A stretch of 64,000 bases of DNA from Apoderus coryli (Eukaryota > Arthropoda > Insecta > Coleoptera > Attelabidae): assembly GCA_911728435.2 (NCBI GenBank), contig OU452208.1, forward strand, positions 9,362,001 through 9,426,000, in the 5' to 3' direction. Below are positions 21,830-33,500 of the stretch, piece after piece (position 1 is the stretch's first letter; each line of letters starts with the position of its first letter). Under the pieces are notes generated by a model. The model did not search any database and was not told where the DNA came from. It saw nothing but the letters and a program-made list of their open reading frames with translations. Position numbers and translations under genes: made by a program.

Positions 21830-23380
21830 GACGTTGAAATTTGGAATGTTTCGTTACACATTTCGCAAAGGAAATGTAAAATTGACACAAAACCTATTCT
21901 CTCCTGTTTTTTTTAATTGTAAATTGTCTAACGAATTTAGAACAGTGTTTACTGATATCAACAAATTTGTTTATAAAATATTGTACGTCAATTATTCTGC
22001 GACCCTCAATGGCTCTTTCAAGAGTCTTAAAAAAAATATATTAAACATTACAACGAACTCAGTATTACGAAGCTAAAAATTTAAAAAACAGAGCCTTTGT
22101 ATGAATATTTATACATTAATAGTAAGAAGTACCTACTTAAATGTTGTTGAAATTAAAAAAAAATTGTTATGAATTAATGAGTGATGACTGTAAATGAAAG
22201 TTCATTGTCAAAACATAGAATCCAGTCACGACTCACCTTGACAAATCAGCTACCAACTTATCCAGTCGAAATCGGGTAGTTAAATTTTATCAATCTGATA
22301 ATTATTTGAATGTAATGTTAGGGTTTCGTATAAAATAACAAAACAAAAGGAGTCTTTTCTTGTAGAATAATGATTCTACAAATAAACTGAAAACATATAT
22401 GCACAGATTGGATGTTGCAAATATTGTTTCGGGCTTCATTAATTATTCATCCTCAAGTAGTGATGAGGATGAATTTAGAATGTTTTACTTATCTAACTGT
22501 AATTTAACAGAGGGATCGTGAATACAAAATTTGACTAACTGACTGATAATTAACAGTCTAACAAATCACAGTTTGGTGAAAGAAATGTTCAAGTAGTATT
22601 CTTTCCCTAAACTGCTATGACAAAAAAGACCCATAATATTTTACTGAAACTAAAACTAACAAGTTTTAGAATTGGCACCTTTCTCCACTGACTTCAATTA
22701 TTAGGTATACCTATTTACAATTTTTGGCTGTTCCTCGTAAACTCACTTTTACCCCTAGAAAGTTATAGATCGAAGAACCGGTCTACACAAACAAAAATAG
22801 CATACAATTTATTGATTTTTTTGCTGTTTTACTGTTGGGGTTACATCAATATGTCGCCTACCAGTCTAAAGCATTATTTTTTTTCCAGAGATCCTACTTA
22901 TTCTCTGGTGTTATTCAGTTCTACGGCGCCTGTATTCAACTAAGGTTCCGAATATTGCGTTTAAATTAAACAGTTATATTTATATCGAGCTTTAAAAATT
23001 ACCTTTTCAAAAACACTGCTACGCACGTAGATCTAAAAATGTGTTTATATCGTAAAGTGATGTGATTTATTTAGTAAAAAATATTGTGAAATTTCTTTTT
23101 AACTTTATTTTAAGCATTTTGTTTAAAACTGTCTATAGTGTGTGTCTGTGAGCAATGGTGAAATATTTTGTTATTCTACACAACGTCGATTGGTGATTCA
23201 ACACAACCGTCAAATTGACAATTGACAAGTGTTTTGTTTAAATTGTCATTGTGTTTCGTAAGTGTACAAATAGTTACTTACCCAGAAACATCAGTTTTGT
23301 TAGGTTAGTTAGGGTATGCCTCAGGTGTCACGTATATAGATGTACATAATGGTTATAATATATAGTATACCACACGTACC
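21830..23380. other. Gene-free AT-rich stretch
   Basis: No gene is recognised. At 22425-22460 the minus strand carries GAGGATGAATAATTAATGAA then GCCCGAAACA, a phrase of the kind found in dispersed insect repeats. Confidence 0.35.
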
Positions 23381-23881
23381 TACAATGTGTCCACAGATAG
23401 AGTTCGGAACAGCAAAAACTTTTTTATTTGTAGATTTAGAAGAAAAAGTAATTTTTTATAAAACGTCTGCTTGTGTCGAAACTACAATTTCAAATACCAA
23501 ATTTACGATTACTATACAGGGTATATCACAAATAACATTTTTAATGATTTAGAATTTTCTGTTTTTTTTTTTAATTTTATGAAAATATTTTCAAAACCGT
23601 GATTTATTACACCAATTGTGCAAAAAAATCTAATAAACCCTTTTCTCAAAGTGCTTAATTTCATAGCTACTATTAAAATAATAAAATTTAAAAAAAAAAC
23701 AAGAAAATCAAAATCATTAAAAATATTATTTTTGATATACCCTGTATAGTAATCGTAAATTTGGTATTTGAAATTGTAGCTTCGACACAAGCAGCCGTTT
23801 TTATAAAGAATGACTTTTTCTTCTAAATCCTACAAATGAAAAAGTTTTTCCTCTTCCGAACTCTATCCGTGACACATTGTA
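23381..23881. repeat. 501-bp foldback/MITE-like inverted repeat
   Basis: TACAATGTGTC at 23381 pairs with GACACATTGTA ending at 23881. The arms stay complementary inward for about 190 bp, through ATAGAGTTCGGAA, GATTTAGAAGAAAAAGT, TTTACGATTACTATACAGG and ATTTTTAATGATTT. A poly-T/poly-A spacer lies between. No gene is inside. Confidence 0.85.
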
Positions 23882-24639
23882 TATAAAGAGCCGAGACCAA
23901 AAATTAGACCATCCAAACCACGTGACCTAAAATAGCGGCAATGAGCAAACATTGTAATTTAGTACATAAACAAAGTGCTTTTACGAGGTATTTCAAAGTG
24001 AATTTTTAATGTTTTTTGATTTTCTAATTATTTTAATTATAGTATAATAATTAATATTAGCTTTTAATTACATTTTATTTGTTTATTTACATCTAGTCTT
24101 GTCTAAACCAACATGCAGATAAAATAATTCAGACCAATACATATTGAAAAATAACTAAATTTTGTATCCATTTGCATTGATTTTTTTGTTGTCTACAATT
24201 CTATGCAAATTGAACTGTAGTTACCTGAAATCTATGATGTACTGATAAACAAATGATTTGTTTATAGCAAGAAATGCTTAATTACCCATTTTAATTTGCA
24301 AAATTGTTAGAAAACATTCAGAAATGAATGTGACAAGACCACAAGAGATAAATTTTCATTCAAAATAACAAAACCTAATTTTTAAATGTAGTTTTCAGTT
24401 ATGGTCAACTTTTTTTATAACAATTTTCCATATTGTTAAATATAAAGGTACTTTATTCTTTAGTAAAATTCGTATTTTTTTTGACATAGGTACCTCGTAT
24501 ACGACTGAAAAATTTAATATATCCGATGATTGTATTTTAGATGTATGAACATGCACAAATTTTTGTGAAGAATAACTTTGTTTTATACCAGGTATCTGTT
24601 AGCTATATTCAAATTTGTCCTCTTTTACATTGTTTATGC
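23882..24639. other. Gene-free AT-rich stretch
   Basis: Nothing recognised. Confidence 0.35.
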
Positions 24640-26491
24640 GACGTAATTATCATTTAATAATAATGCTTAATGCCGAAATGTTGCAATTGTGTTGTCCCCG
24701 CATTTTGCCCTTTATAACACATATTGTAAATGTTTCTTTGCTTTCAAACAAATTTCCAACAGCATGGAAAACTTCGAAAGTGCTGCCTATTCCTAAAAAG
24801 AGTCAGATCGGCGAATATAGCGATTTACGTCCCATATCCATACTATCCCCTATGTCAAAAATTCTTGAAAAGGTTTTGAGCGTGCAAATCAAGTCCCACG
24901 TAGATGAATACAAAATTTTACCTATGAAACAATCTGGGTTCCACAAGGGATACAGCTGTACAACTGCATTGTTGGATCTAACTGATGATATTTTGCATGA
25001 TCTTGATAACGGTAAAATAACTTCCTTAATTTTAATTGACTACATCAAGGCCTTTGACAAAATCAATCATAAAATTCTACTAGCGATATTGAAATATAGT
25101 CGATTTTCGTCAAAAGCAGTACAAATGCTTGACAGCTATTTAAATTGCCGTTGTCAATATGTGCAGACTAGCAGAGGTATTTCTAGATCAGGTAAAATTT
25201 ATTCTGGAGTTCCTCAAGGCTCTATTTTGAGCCCTTTATTATTCTCCTTGTATACCATAACTCTTCCATCAAGTCTTGCATATTGTGAAACTTACATGTA
25301 CGCTGATGATAGTCAACTGAGATTTTCATTTCAAGTTGAGGATGCTGTCAATGCCAACCAGAAAATAAATTATGATTTGGATTCCCTAGCCCTGTGGTCT
25401 GATAAGCATCAATTAACAATAAATGCCGCAAAAACACAAGTCTTGTTTTTTGGTAAAAACAAACAACATGTTAAAAATTGTATGCAAATTAAGTTCAATG
25501 ATGTATCACTGCAAATTACAGACAAGGTCAGAAGTTTGGGACTCGTGTTGGATTCCGAATTACGCTTCAATGATCACATCTCTAAATGCATTTCAAAGTC
25601 ATATGCCTCATTGAAGATGCTTTATCCACATAGACACGTTCTTTCTGGTGAACTTAAAGCTAGACTCACTGACACTCTGGTTTTGAGTAATTTTAATTTT
25701 TGTGACGTTGTTTATGGCCCCTAGCTGTTTGCTAAATGTTGATAAAAATCGTATCCAACGCGTTCAAAAATCATGTTTGAGGTACATTTTTGGGATTAGG
25801 AAGTACGAGCCTGTAAGCCATAAACTATTAAGTACCAAATGGCTCTCCATGAACGACCGGAGGCAGTTACATTCAGCGGTTTTATTTCATACAATTCTTA
25901 TGACTAGACAACCCCCATATCTGTATAATAAAATTAAGTTCCGATCGGATGTACATAACATAATCATTAGGTCCAGAAATCTTCTTTCTCCCCCAAGCCA
26001 CAGAACTGCCATTTTTGAGCGATCATTCTCTTTTCAGATTTACAAAATCTATAACCGCATACCTGATTACTTAAAAAAGTTAAATGTATAGTCCTTTAAG
26101 AAAAAAAATCGTGAACACTTATTTATTGAATCCACTTTGAACTGATCCCCAATTTCCCAATATTTAAGATGACGATTCTAACTAATATTTTTTTGAATTC
26201 GTACATATTTTATGTTGTTATTGCGTTAATTAGAGTAATTTTTCAGACTTTTGTGTTCAATTTTGGGAGCTTCACAATATGATTTTTTGTTTGTTTATCT
26301 ATTTTTCACTTTGAATATGATATGAATATGATATTTTAGTCTGGGCTGAATTTCTATATTTCTATATCAGTTTTTACTGCCATTCAGCCCATTTTGTGGT
26401 TCTTTTTTTTTTGTCTAAATATTTATAATATATTGAATATGTATCTTATTTTGAACTGCAAATAAACTTATTATTATTATTATTATTATTT
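24640..26491 (+). mobile_element. 5'-truncated non-LTR retrotransposon (LINE)
   Basis: It contains the 3' half of a LINE: reverse transcriptase, C-terminal region and a 3' untranslated region ending in a (TTA)n tail at 26468-26491. A simple-repeat 3' tail instead of poly-A is seen in CR1/L2/jockey-group elements. The endonuclease region is absent, as expected from incomplete reverse transcription. Confidence 0.8.
24660..26091 (+). pseudogene. LINE reverse transcriptase, truncated and frameshifted
   Basis: The frame ending at 25724 encodes RT domains in order: 'VLPIPKKSQIGEYSDLRPIS' (domain 1), 'SGFHKGYSCTTALLDLTDDI', 'LILIDYIKAFDKINH' (first catalytic Asp), 'SGVPQGSILSPLLFSLY', 'YMYADDSQLRF' (catalytic YADD at 25299-25310) and 'SLGLVLDSELRFNDHI' (thumb). 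A net one-base frameshift near 25720 ends the frame after 'VVYGP'. The adjacent frame continues with the usual C-terminus ('RIQRVQKSCLRYIFGIRKYE' ... 'FERSFSFQIYKIYNRIPD') to TAG at 26089-26091. Catalytic residues survive, so the copy is fairly recent, but it lacks endonuclease and 5' sequence and is inactive. Confidence 0.85.
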
Positions 26492-27650
26492 TGATGTTTA
26501 GTTTTGCCTCTTGTCGAGGCTGGGGATAAGAATTATAATTAGGTATATTTATGAAATCCAGATTGATTTTATATACCAACATAGAAATCAGGAGGTTACT
26601 GATTACTTATCAGTAATCATGATTGTAAGTACGTACTATTTTCTGATAAATGATAGTTGAAAGTGTGTTGCATTTAGTGTTGCATTGTGCACTATTTTAC
26701 ATAACTTACTAATTGATTGATATGTGATAAAACAAAATTTATAATACCTTCTGTATTTTGTTTGTGTAGTGTTTACGCCTAAAGCGTTTAATACAGACAA
26801 ATTCGAAAAGAAATGCAGTAGCAGTAAACCAGTTAAGTACCTATAAACCTCCAACACGAAAGGCTTTTTTGTTCTGCAGCTCTCATATTTACGTAATATT
26901 AGATAAGAGAATGGCAAGGAGGTGTTGTTGAATTCCCTAAAGTAATTTTTTCTTTGATCGAAATCCGGACAGCAGGACACAATTTTGGGGTAGGCAGTTT
27001 TTTTTTGTATTTGAATTTGACATATTATATTATGACAAAACTAATTCAAAATCTAATAACCTCATACCACCTCATACACGATAAAATACTAGAGTGTATC
27101 AGGGACATTTTGGACCAGTAAAAATAACATCAAAACAAAAATTACGAAAATATAATTAAAATAACTTTAATTACATTCAAGAATTATATAACGCAACTTA
27201 TTTTTCGTTTATTTGGTAGTTTTTCTTTTCTGCGTTTGCAAAGCTGTTTAGTTTTGTGTGGATATCCTGAATCCTGATCATGGCTAAAACTAAAATTTAA
27301 AATGAATAAAAAAATATATAGAATGTTATCAGAAGAGGCCAATCAGTAAACATAGATCTAGTCTGACAACTGACAACTAATTGTGAGATGTTTGATTGGC
27401 AACTACAGACTGCTTAACGCATTTACGGTTTGAGAAGCATAACTACAACTACCACTTTTTTAAATTCAAATCCAGGAAAAACCTGGTCCGAAAAGATAAA
27501 TAAAAATATTTGAAGCTGTCAGTGCATAAAAACACCAATGTCAATTTAAGGGAAAAAATCCTCTCTCTAAGTAGTGCGCATGCTTCGCGATAGCCACAAA
27601 ACTCGTAATTACAGACGATTTCTACAGGTCCAAAATGTCCCTATTCCTAA
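26492..27650. other. Gene-free stretch
   Basis: Nothing recognised; a 114-codon minus-strand open frame (26636-26980) has no family resemblance. Confidence 0.35.
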
Positions 27651-27725
27651 TGCCGTTATCTTTCTACAAACTCAGATCAGTTGGGCGAATGTGACATGAT
27701 CATCTGCAGTCTACACTCACTCTGA
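27651..27725 (+). repeat. Direct repeat, left copy
   Basis: The phrase CTTTCTACAAACTCAGATCA then GTTGGGCGAATGTGACATGA recurs with a few changes at about 29838-29915. The two copies flank the duplicated block at 27981-28932. Confidence 0.75.
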
Positions 27726-27980
27726 CTTGCATTTTTTTTTTCATAAAAGGAACGTTAAACAGTTGACACCATTGGTTATAAAACATTTTGAGGTTAATTT
27801 CTCAGTTAACTGTCAATCAAATTTGTAAAAGGAACCTGCGTGACAGACAGATGACTGAAATATGCTGATATTTCGCATAGAATGATAACGCCTATTACAT
27901 TGTTTTTTAAGTACCATGCCTATTACAAGGCACCAGATCCTTTTTTTTTTTGTTTGGTTTTGGCCTCTCTTGCCAAAACC

Positions 27981-28932
27981 ACAGTATAATAAATAATACA
28001 GTATTCTGACTGTCCGCTTGCAAGTCGTCCTGCGCATTTCGTCGCGCATGCCGCCATTATGGGTTACAACGTCACAATAATCACATAGACGTAGATAAAT
28101 TCAGTTGATGCAGAATTCAGGCACACGGCTTGTATGTGGAATTCGTAGGGGTGAAAGAGGCTAGCAATAAGATTAAGGAAATCGGCTGGTTAAGAATGAA
28201 ACAACGTCGGATGTTCATTCACTAATTTTGACTAATAAAAATCATCAGATGGAAATAGGCGGAATACTTATATGAAAGATTGAAGTTCCGGGGATCGGTA
28301 TGATGTGAATATTCCTCATAAAACTGTCATTACGCCACCGCTAGACTCAACATCAATCTTTGAGCGGTCATTTTCCTATACGGTTTCAAAATATTACAAC
28401 GCTCTACCGGAGAATATAAAAAGTTTACAGGGGTTTTCGTTTAAGAGCGCTGTCTGACACATAATAGAACAAATTAATTTGTAAACATAAGCGACCTACT
28501 TAATTTGGCCAGCGATGTAAAACTATTTTCAGATAGGTTTAAGCTAAAATATAAGTTACGTTTAGGTTAAGTTAGGAAGCACTGCTTCAACTTTTATAAA
28601 AATGTCTTTTTTACTAATAAAGTCTGTATTATTGTTGTATTTATTATTAGTATTAAAAATCACCCAATCATGTCAACATTTAACTGATACCACCACTCAA
28701 GGCTGTTTTCAATCACTATGACACACCACAAATATTTCTGAAATTGACAGCGATATTATTATGTACTTAAATATTTTTACAAAAATGAAAATACAGTACT
28801 GTGGTTAGAAACCGAAAACTATAATTATTCTTAGTCAGGACCTGACTTGTAACCCAAAATGGCGCCGACATACGTCACAGTTTATTTCAAAGTGCCAACG
28901 TGGAGTCGGAATGCTGTACTTATTAATGCTGT
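27981..28932 (+). repeat. Duplicated block, copy A (partner inverted at 60876-62308)
   Basis: From CAGTATAATAAATAATACAG (27981) to GAATGCTGTACTTATTAATG (about 28925), sequence matches the minus strand of 62308-60876 closely. The block contains, in order, a GCCGCCATTATGGGTTAC segment, a LINE 3' end (28320-28640) and a segment ending CCCAAAATGGCGCCGACATA. In copy A about 480 bp present in copy B are missing at 28099. Both copies share the LINE and its insertion point, so the LINE was there before the duplication. Confidence 0.85.
28320..28640 (+). pseudogene. LINE C-terminal coding end plus 3' UTR
   Basis: The plus strand encodes 'STSIFERSFSYTVSKYYNAL' and 'PENIKSLQGFSFKSAV' followed by a stop. 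This is the standard LINE C-terminus, parallel to 'FERSFSFQIYKIYNRIPD' at 26020. The 3' UTR contains TAGGTTAAGTTAGGAAGCAC and ends near TTACTAATAAAGTCTGTATT. The same UTR occurs inverted in copy B and as a fragment at 49317. Confidence 0.75.
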
Positions 28933-28949
28933 GCCAAAACGATTTGTCC

Positions 28950-29837
28950 TGACAGTGTTGCCAACCTTTAAAAATAAAATTTATGTAAAAAATACCCAAA
29001 ATTGCCCTTTTCCCACGAAAGCTAAAAAGCGTTAAAAAAAAATCATATAAAACATATTTTATTAAATAACAAAAATATGGAAAAGTTATTTAAACTCGAT
29101 CAAACGAGAGGATAGCGTGAGGACTCTGAGATAGCCTCAAACGCATTTTTAGGCTATCTCATATGCTTCCCTATTACCATAGATAAATAAATGTCTTCAG
29201 TGAGTTGTTGATGAATTTGTAGCTTGTGCAAAGATTGCAAATATTTTTTGCCTCACTGTACGATTGTCGCTTTTGTATATTCTGTCTACCTTATATGTTT
29301 CGATAATACAAAGTTTTTGAAAACGCAAATTAGCTAGTCATTGTCTTTATAAACTTTTAAAGACAATGCTACAGTTTTCCCCAACCGGGTGTAATTACAT
29401 CTGTTTTAGATATTTTGCTGCGTGTGTTTTTTAACACCAACGTACTTACTTGGTTTAATGTGGATCACAATCGTTTTTTTAGAAACAAAAGCTTTTAACC
29501 ACTGTAATATTTATTATTAGAATTATCAACATACAATTTATAGTACTTTTCTTTTTAATTCAACTTCAATTTATTCCTTGAATCTTATAAAAAAACTCAG
29601 TTCAACATTATATTGATACGCTAATATAAGTGAGTGAAGAATATCCACATACTAATTTAATAGGGCGGTAAAAATTAATTTTCTGCTGATTTGATCTGCC
29701 ATTGTTACTCACCTTATTAAATCGCAAGTTCTTTTTATAAAATTAATTGAAAGTTGAGTGAGAAATATAATCTCGAAAACTCAAAAATGCTTCATGGCTA
29801 ATGATAATGTTGTTAACTTTGTCGCCTATAATAATAA
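28950..29837. other. Gene-free AT-rich stretch
   Basis: Nothing recognised apart from an AGGCTATCTCA/TGAGATAGCCT short inverted repeat near 29130-29160. Confidence 0.4.
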
Positions 29838-29915
29838 CCGTTATCCTTCTACAAACTCATATATCAGTTGGGCTGATGTGGCATGATCAGATACCGTTTA
29901 CCTCACTTCGGTGTT
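29838..29915 (+). repeat. Direct repeat, right copy
   Basis: Second copy of the 27651-27725 sequence (CTTCTACAAACTCATATATC, then AGTTGGGCTGATGTGGCATG). Confidence 0.75.
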
Positions 29916-30567
29916 ATAACACCTAATTATAGTATCAACAATACACATAAATTGTTTTCACAATTTTCGTCAAAACACTTCTACGCCTTTCTGTAATAGC
30001 AAAGATTTTGTGTATATTAATATTTGGTAATAGCATTGTGTTTATTTTATAATAAACACAATGTTGATAGTATTGAATGTTCAGTACACGATATTAATTA
30101 TTGTAAATGTGTTAAGTTTCGGAATATTTGGTGTTCGCGATGCTGCAATTTACATATAATATGCGTCACTTTTTTTTTGCCTTTAACAAATTAACTAGAT
30201 ATTACTTAAAACTTTCGTTACATCCACTGTATCATAGATTTAAATTAAATTATACATTCTATCAGTCGATATAGTAAATTAATATCAACTTGGCAACACT
30301 GCTAGATCTGTGACAGAAACAACAACGTCTAAATACTCTAGACGTTATTGACGATTGACGATTTAAAACTTCAAAACTGTATGAACGCACCTTATGCGCG
30401 ATCAGGCGAATTTAAAATGAAACTACGCACAAATAACACAGCAGCTAGCAGTTTAGTTTAGTATAAGCTGTGCTTATGATGCACTTTCACTCAGAGTTCA
30501 GAGTTGAGATTTGTAATAATTAAGAAATAAATATTTTAGGTTATAATTATTGATCAATGAGTCAACA
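29916..30567. other. Upstream region of the DUF229 gene
   Basis: AT-rich, without a TATA box or initiator that I can identify with confidence. TCACTCAGAGTTCAGAGTTG near 30487-30506 resembles an insect initiator (TCAG-type) about 70 bases before the start codon, but this is weak. Confidence 0.25.
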
Positions 30568-33500
30568 ATGGTAAAATCCTCATATATCAAACTCATAATA
30601 ATCATAAACTCAATAGCAGCTGTGATATTTTTCATAAATTACCCGAACTTTGCAACATATACAATCTTGAATAACATGGAGTACAAAGGTAAATAAATTT
30701 CAATTTACAATTATTTTATAATACCCACATAACATGAAGAATCCCACTATCCTAAAATCATTATAAATTATAAATACGATTATTTTTATAGAAACGTCAA
30801 TCTATTATGACAGCAATGTTAAATTTGCGCTCCATTTATTAAGTACCCACCTAACATAAGACTTCATCGGTACTGTAAAATAAATTTGTTTACACTTTTG
30901 TGCAATTTTGTATGTCCGGTGTATTTAATTTTAATTCACAGTAAACTTACCCTAAATGTTAGTGCTAGGAGTCGTGAAAGCCATGAATAGATTCGCATAT
31001 CTGGAGATAACAAATAGTTCATTCTTTAAGCAGTTGATTCTTCATATAGCTCGACGTGATGCAACTCGTGATAATTTGGAACAGGAGGAACAAGGGTAGA
31101 GACGATTTGTATTAGTAGAAGTAGGGGACTGCGGGAGCCGTTTTGACTGTTAACAGCTAATGTTGGTTGTGAAAATTCTCGTAATGCTAGGAAATCAAGC
31201 AGAGGTATATTATAGAGTTAGGTTACAACAAATCATTTACATTGCTGTCAAAATCGTTTGAAGCCTACCCTACCTACTGTTTTATTAGCCAGAGAATATG
31301 CGTTAATGTTTCGATTTATCTTTTGACCAACGATATAGGTCACGGGTATTTGATCAATACACCAGAATGCAAAATTGAACATCAACAACCGTTCAATAGA
31401 GATATTTTACCATTTTTTCGAGAAGAACCGCCAATATATTGTGATGATGAAAAGATTGGCCTTTTAACATATTATGTTGGTACAAAAAATGGTGACATTA
31501 TTTTACACATTAACCAAAGCCTAGTGAGAAGATATTCTTCATTTGCAATGGAATGTAGTTATAAGAAAATTTGGAGGGATTATACCACGGAAATGCCAGA
31601 TGAAAATATTGTGTAAGTACATTACCAACTTAACACCACTATGATGCCAATTGGCTAGCATATAGGCTTGCCAGCCTTTCTCAATTTCACGGAACAGTCG
31701 TTGATTTTCAACATTTGTTCTTTGACGAGCTGTAATAAATCATAGCTCGAAAAGTTTCGATACTTAAGTAATTCCATTTTTTGGCCGAGATGAACTTTTC
31801 AACTTACTGTAAATAACACAAATATTGCTCGTACGTCAAAACGTTTTGAGTGCGTATACTGTCAAAAATGTCAAAGTAAGGGTGACAGATTGCACCTGGC
31901 AATACCAATGTTGCCAGTTCTCAGTACATAAATAGTAACCCTCTATATTTTTTTTTCAAAATAGGCATGTTTAATACGTTCTACAAGTATCTGTCTTGAA
32001 GCAGCTTTTCTGAAATCATTGTAACATCGATAATCAATTAAACACCAGTATTATAATTTCTAATTAACTTGCAGATACTCTGATTGGATAGCCACCTTCG
32101 CTGACTCAATAGTTATAGAATCAGGAAATACAATATATGTAGAATGCTTCGACCGTTTCCGTGTGGTCTATAGAAATGTGCATTACTTATTTCGACGACC
32201 AATACCTCCTGATAATTATAAGAAACCCGAATTTAATGTATTAATGATCGGAATAGATTCAATGTCAAGTGCAAATCTGATACGAACAATGCCAAAAACT
32301 CATGAATTTTGTCAAGGAAATGGATGGATCAATTTAAAAGGTGGGTAATTGTTTGCTACGTAATACGAACTGAATGAAACCGATTAGACTTGGGGAAGAT
32401 GCTAAATTATTATTTATTTTAGGATACAATAAAGTTGGTTTAAATACACTTCCGAATTTGATAGCAATACTAGCAGGTATATCACAAGGGGAAATGTACA
32501 GATCTTGCAGTCCTACAGAGGCAGGAGGCCTAGCTCAGTGCCATTTTATTTGGGACGTTTTTAAGAACAACAATTTCACAACAATTTATGCAGAAGACAC
32601 AGCGGAACTTAGTAATGATTATTTAACATAAATGTTGATCCGCAAATCTGAAACAAGTATCATACTTAAAATTTTCCAGGTACTTTCAATTACTTTAAAA
32701 AGGGATTTTTTGAACCACCAACTGATTATTATTTGCGGCCTTATTTTTTGGCCAGGGAGAAGCTATCTGGAAGTAAATTTAGATGTGATCGATATCAGTG
32801 TAATGGACCGGAACATTCAGGTAAACAGAACCACAGAACACAGAACTTTTTTCAATTTCAAATGTGCAACGTTTTACCTTATAATTTTAAATTTAACAGA
32901 ACGCAAATGTATTTTCTACGTAGATGGGAAAAATTGACTTAGGAAATGCAGAACTTCGTCGGAATCATGTTGGCTTTGACCGATTCGACGGTAAACACGA
33001 TTTAGAAGTCTTAGACGAATGGTGAAACTTGATATTGAGGCAGCTTATTCTGATTACATAGGGCGAGTACAGGGTAGTTTAACGGAGGACGCAAAATATT
33101 TCTACGCATAATTTCATGCTAAGAACAACGGTACAAGAATACCAGGCATGATGAAGCTCGGCGATAAAAAAAATAATATATATGTCCATTTTACACTTTC
33201 TAGTGCACAGCTAAACAACAATCTTCTTCAATTATTGCAAGCCTGGCCTTGACTGTGTAACTGTATTCGCTGTTCTGCCAGAACGCGTGTTACTGTCTTC
33301 AGATGAGCGCCCATTAAAAAAATGATTTATTTTCAGTCAACAGCATGTTGAACATAATAAAAGGATTCACAGAATCAATCAAAGGTCGTACACGCGGATT
33401 TGGTTTATTTTGGATGAATAGTTTTAGCCATGACGATCTAAATTGTGGAAGTACTGTTGATACAAAAGTGCATAAGTTCCTAAAGAACCTTAAGTCATCA

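Noticed and set aside
22425..22460. Minus-strand GAGGATGAATAATTAATGAA ... CGAAACA as a hammerhead
   Set aside because: Lacks CTGATGA and a consistent stem II; treated as a repeat phrase only.
27813..28049. Arg-rich minus-strand frame matched by 62022-62348 on the plus strand
   Set aside because: The similarity is explained by the duplicated repeat block; neither frame shows a known domain, and they diverge immediately outside the block.
32632..32937. Open frames overlapping DUF229 exon 5 and intron 5
   Set aside because: Reading through GT at 32821 loses the family pattern; splicing to 33337 restores it in phase, so the downstream part is intron.
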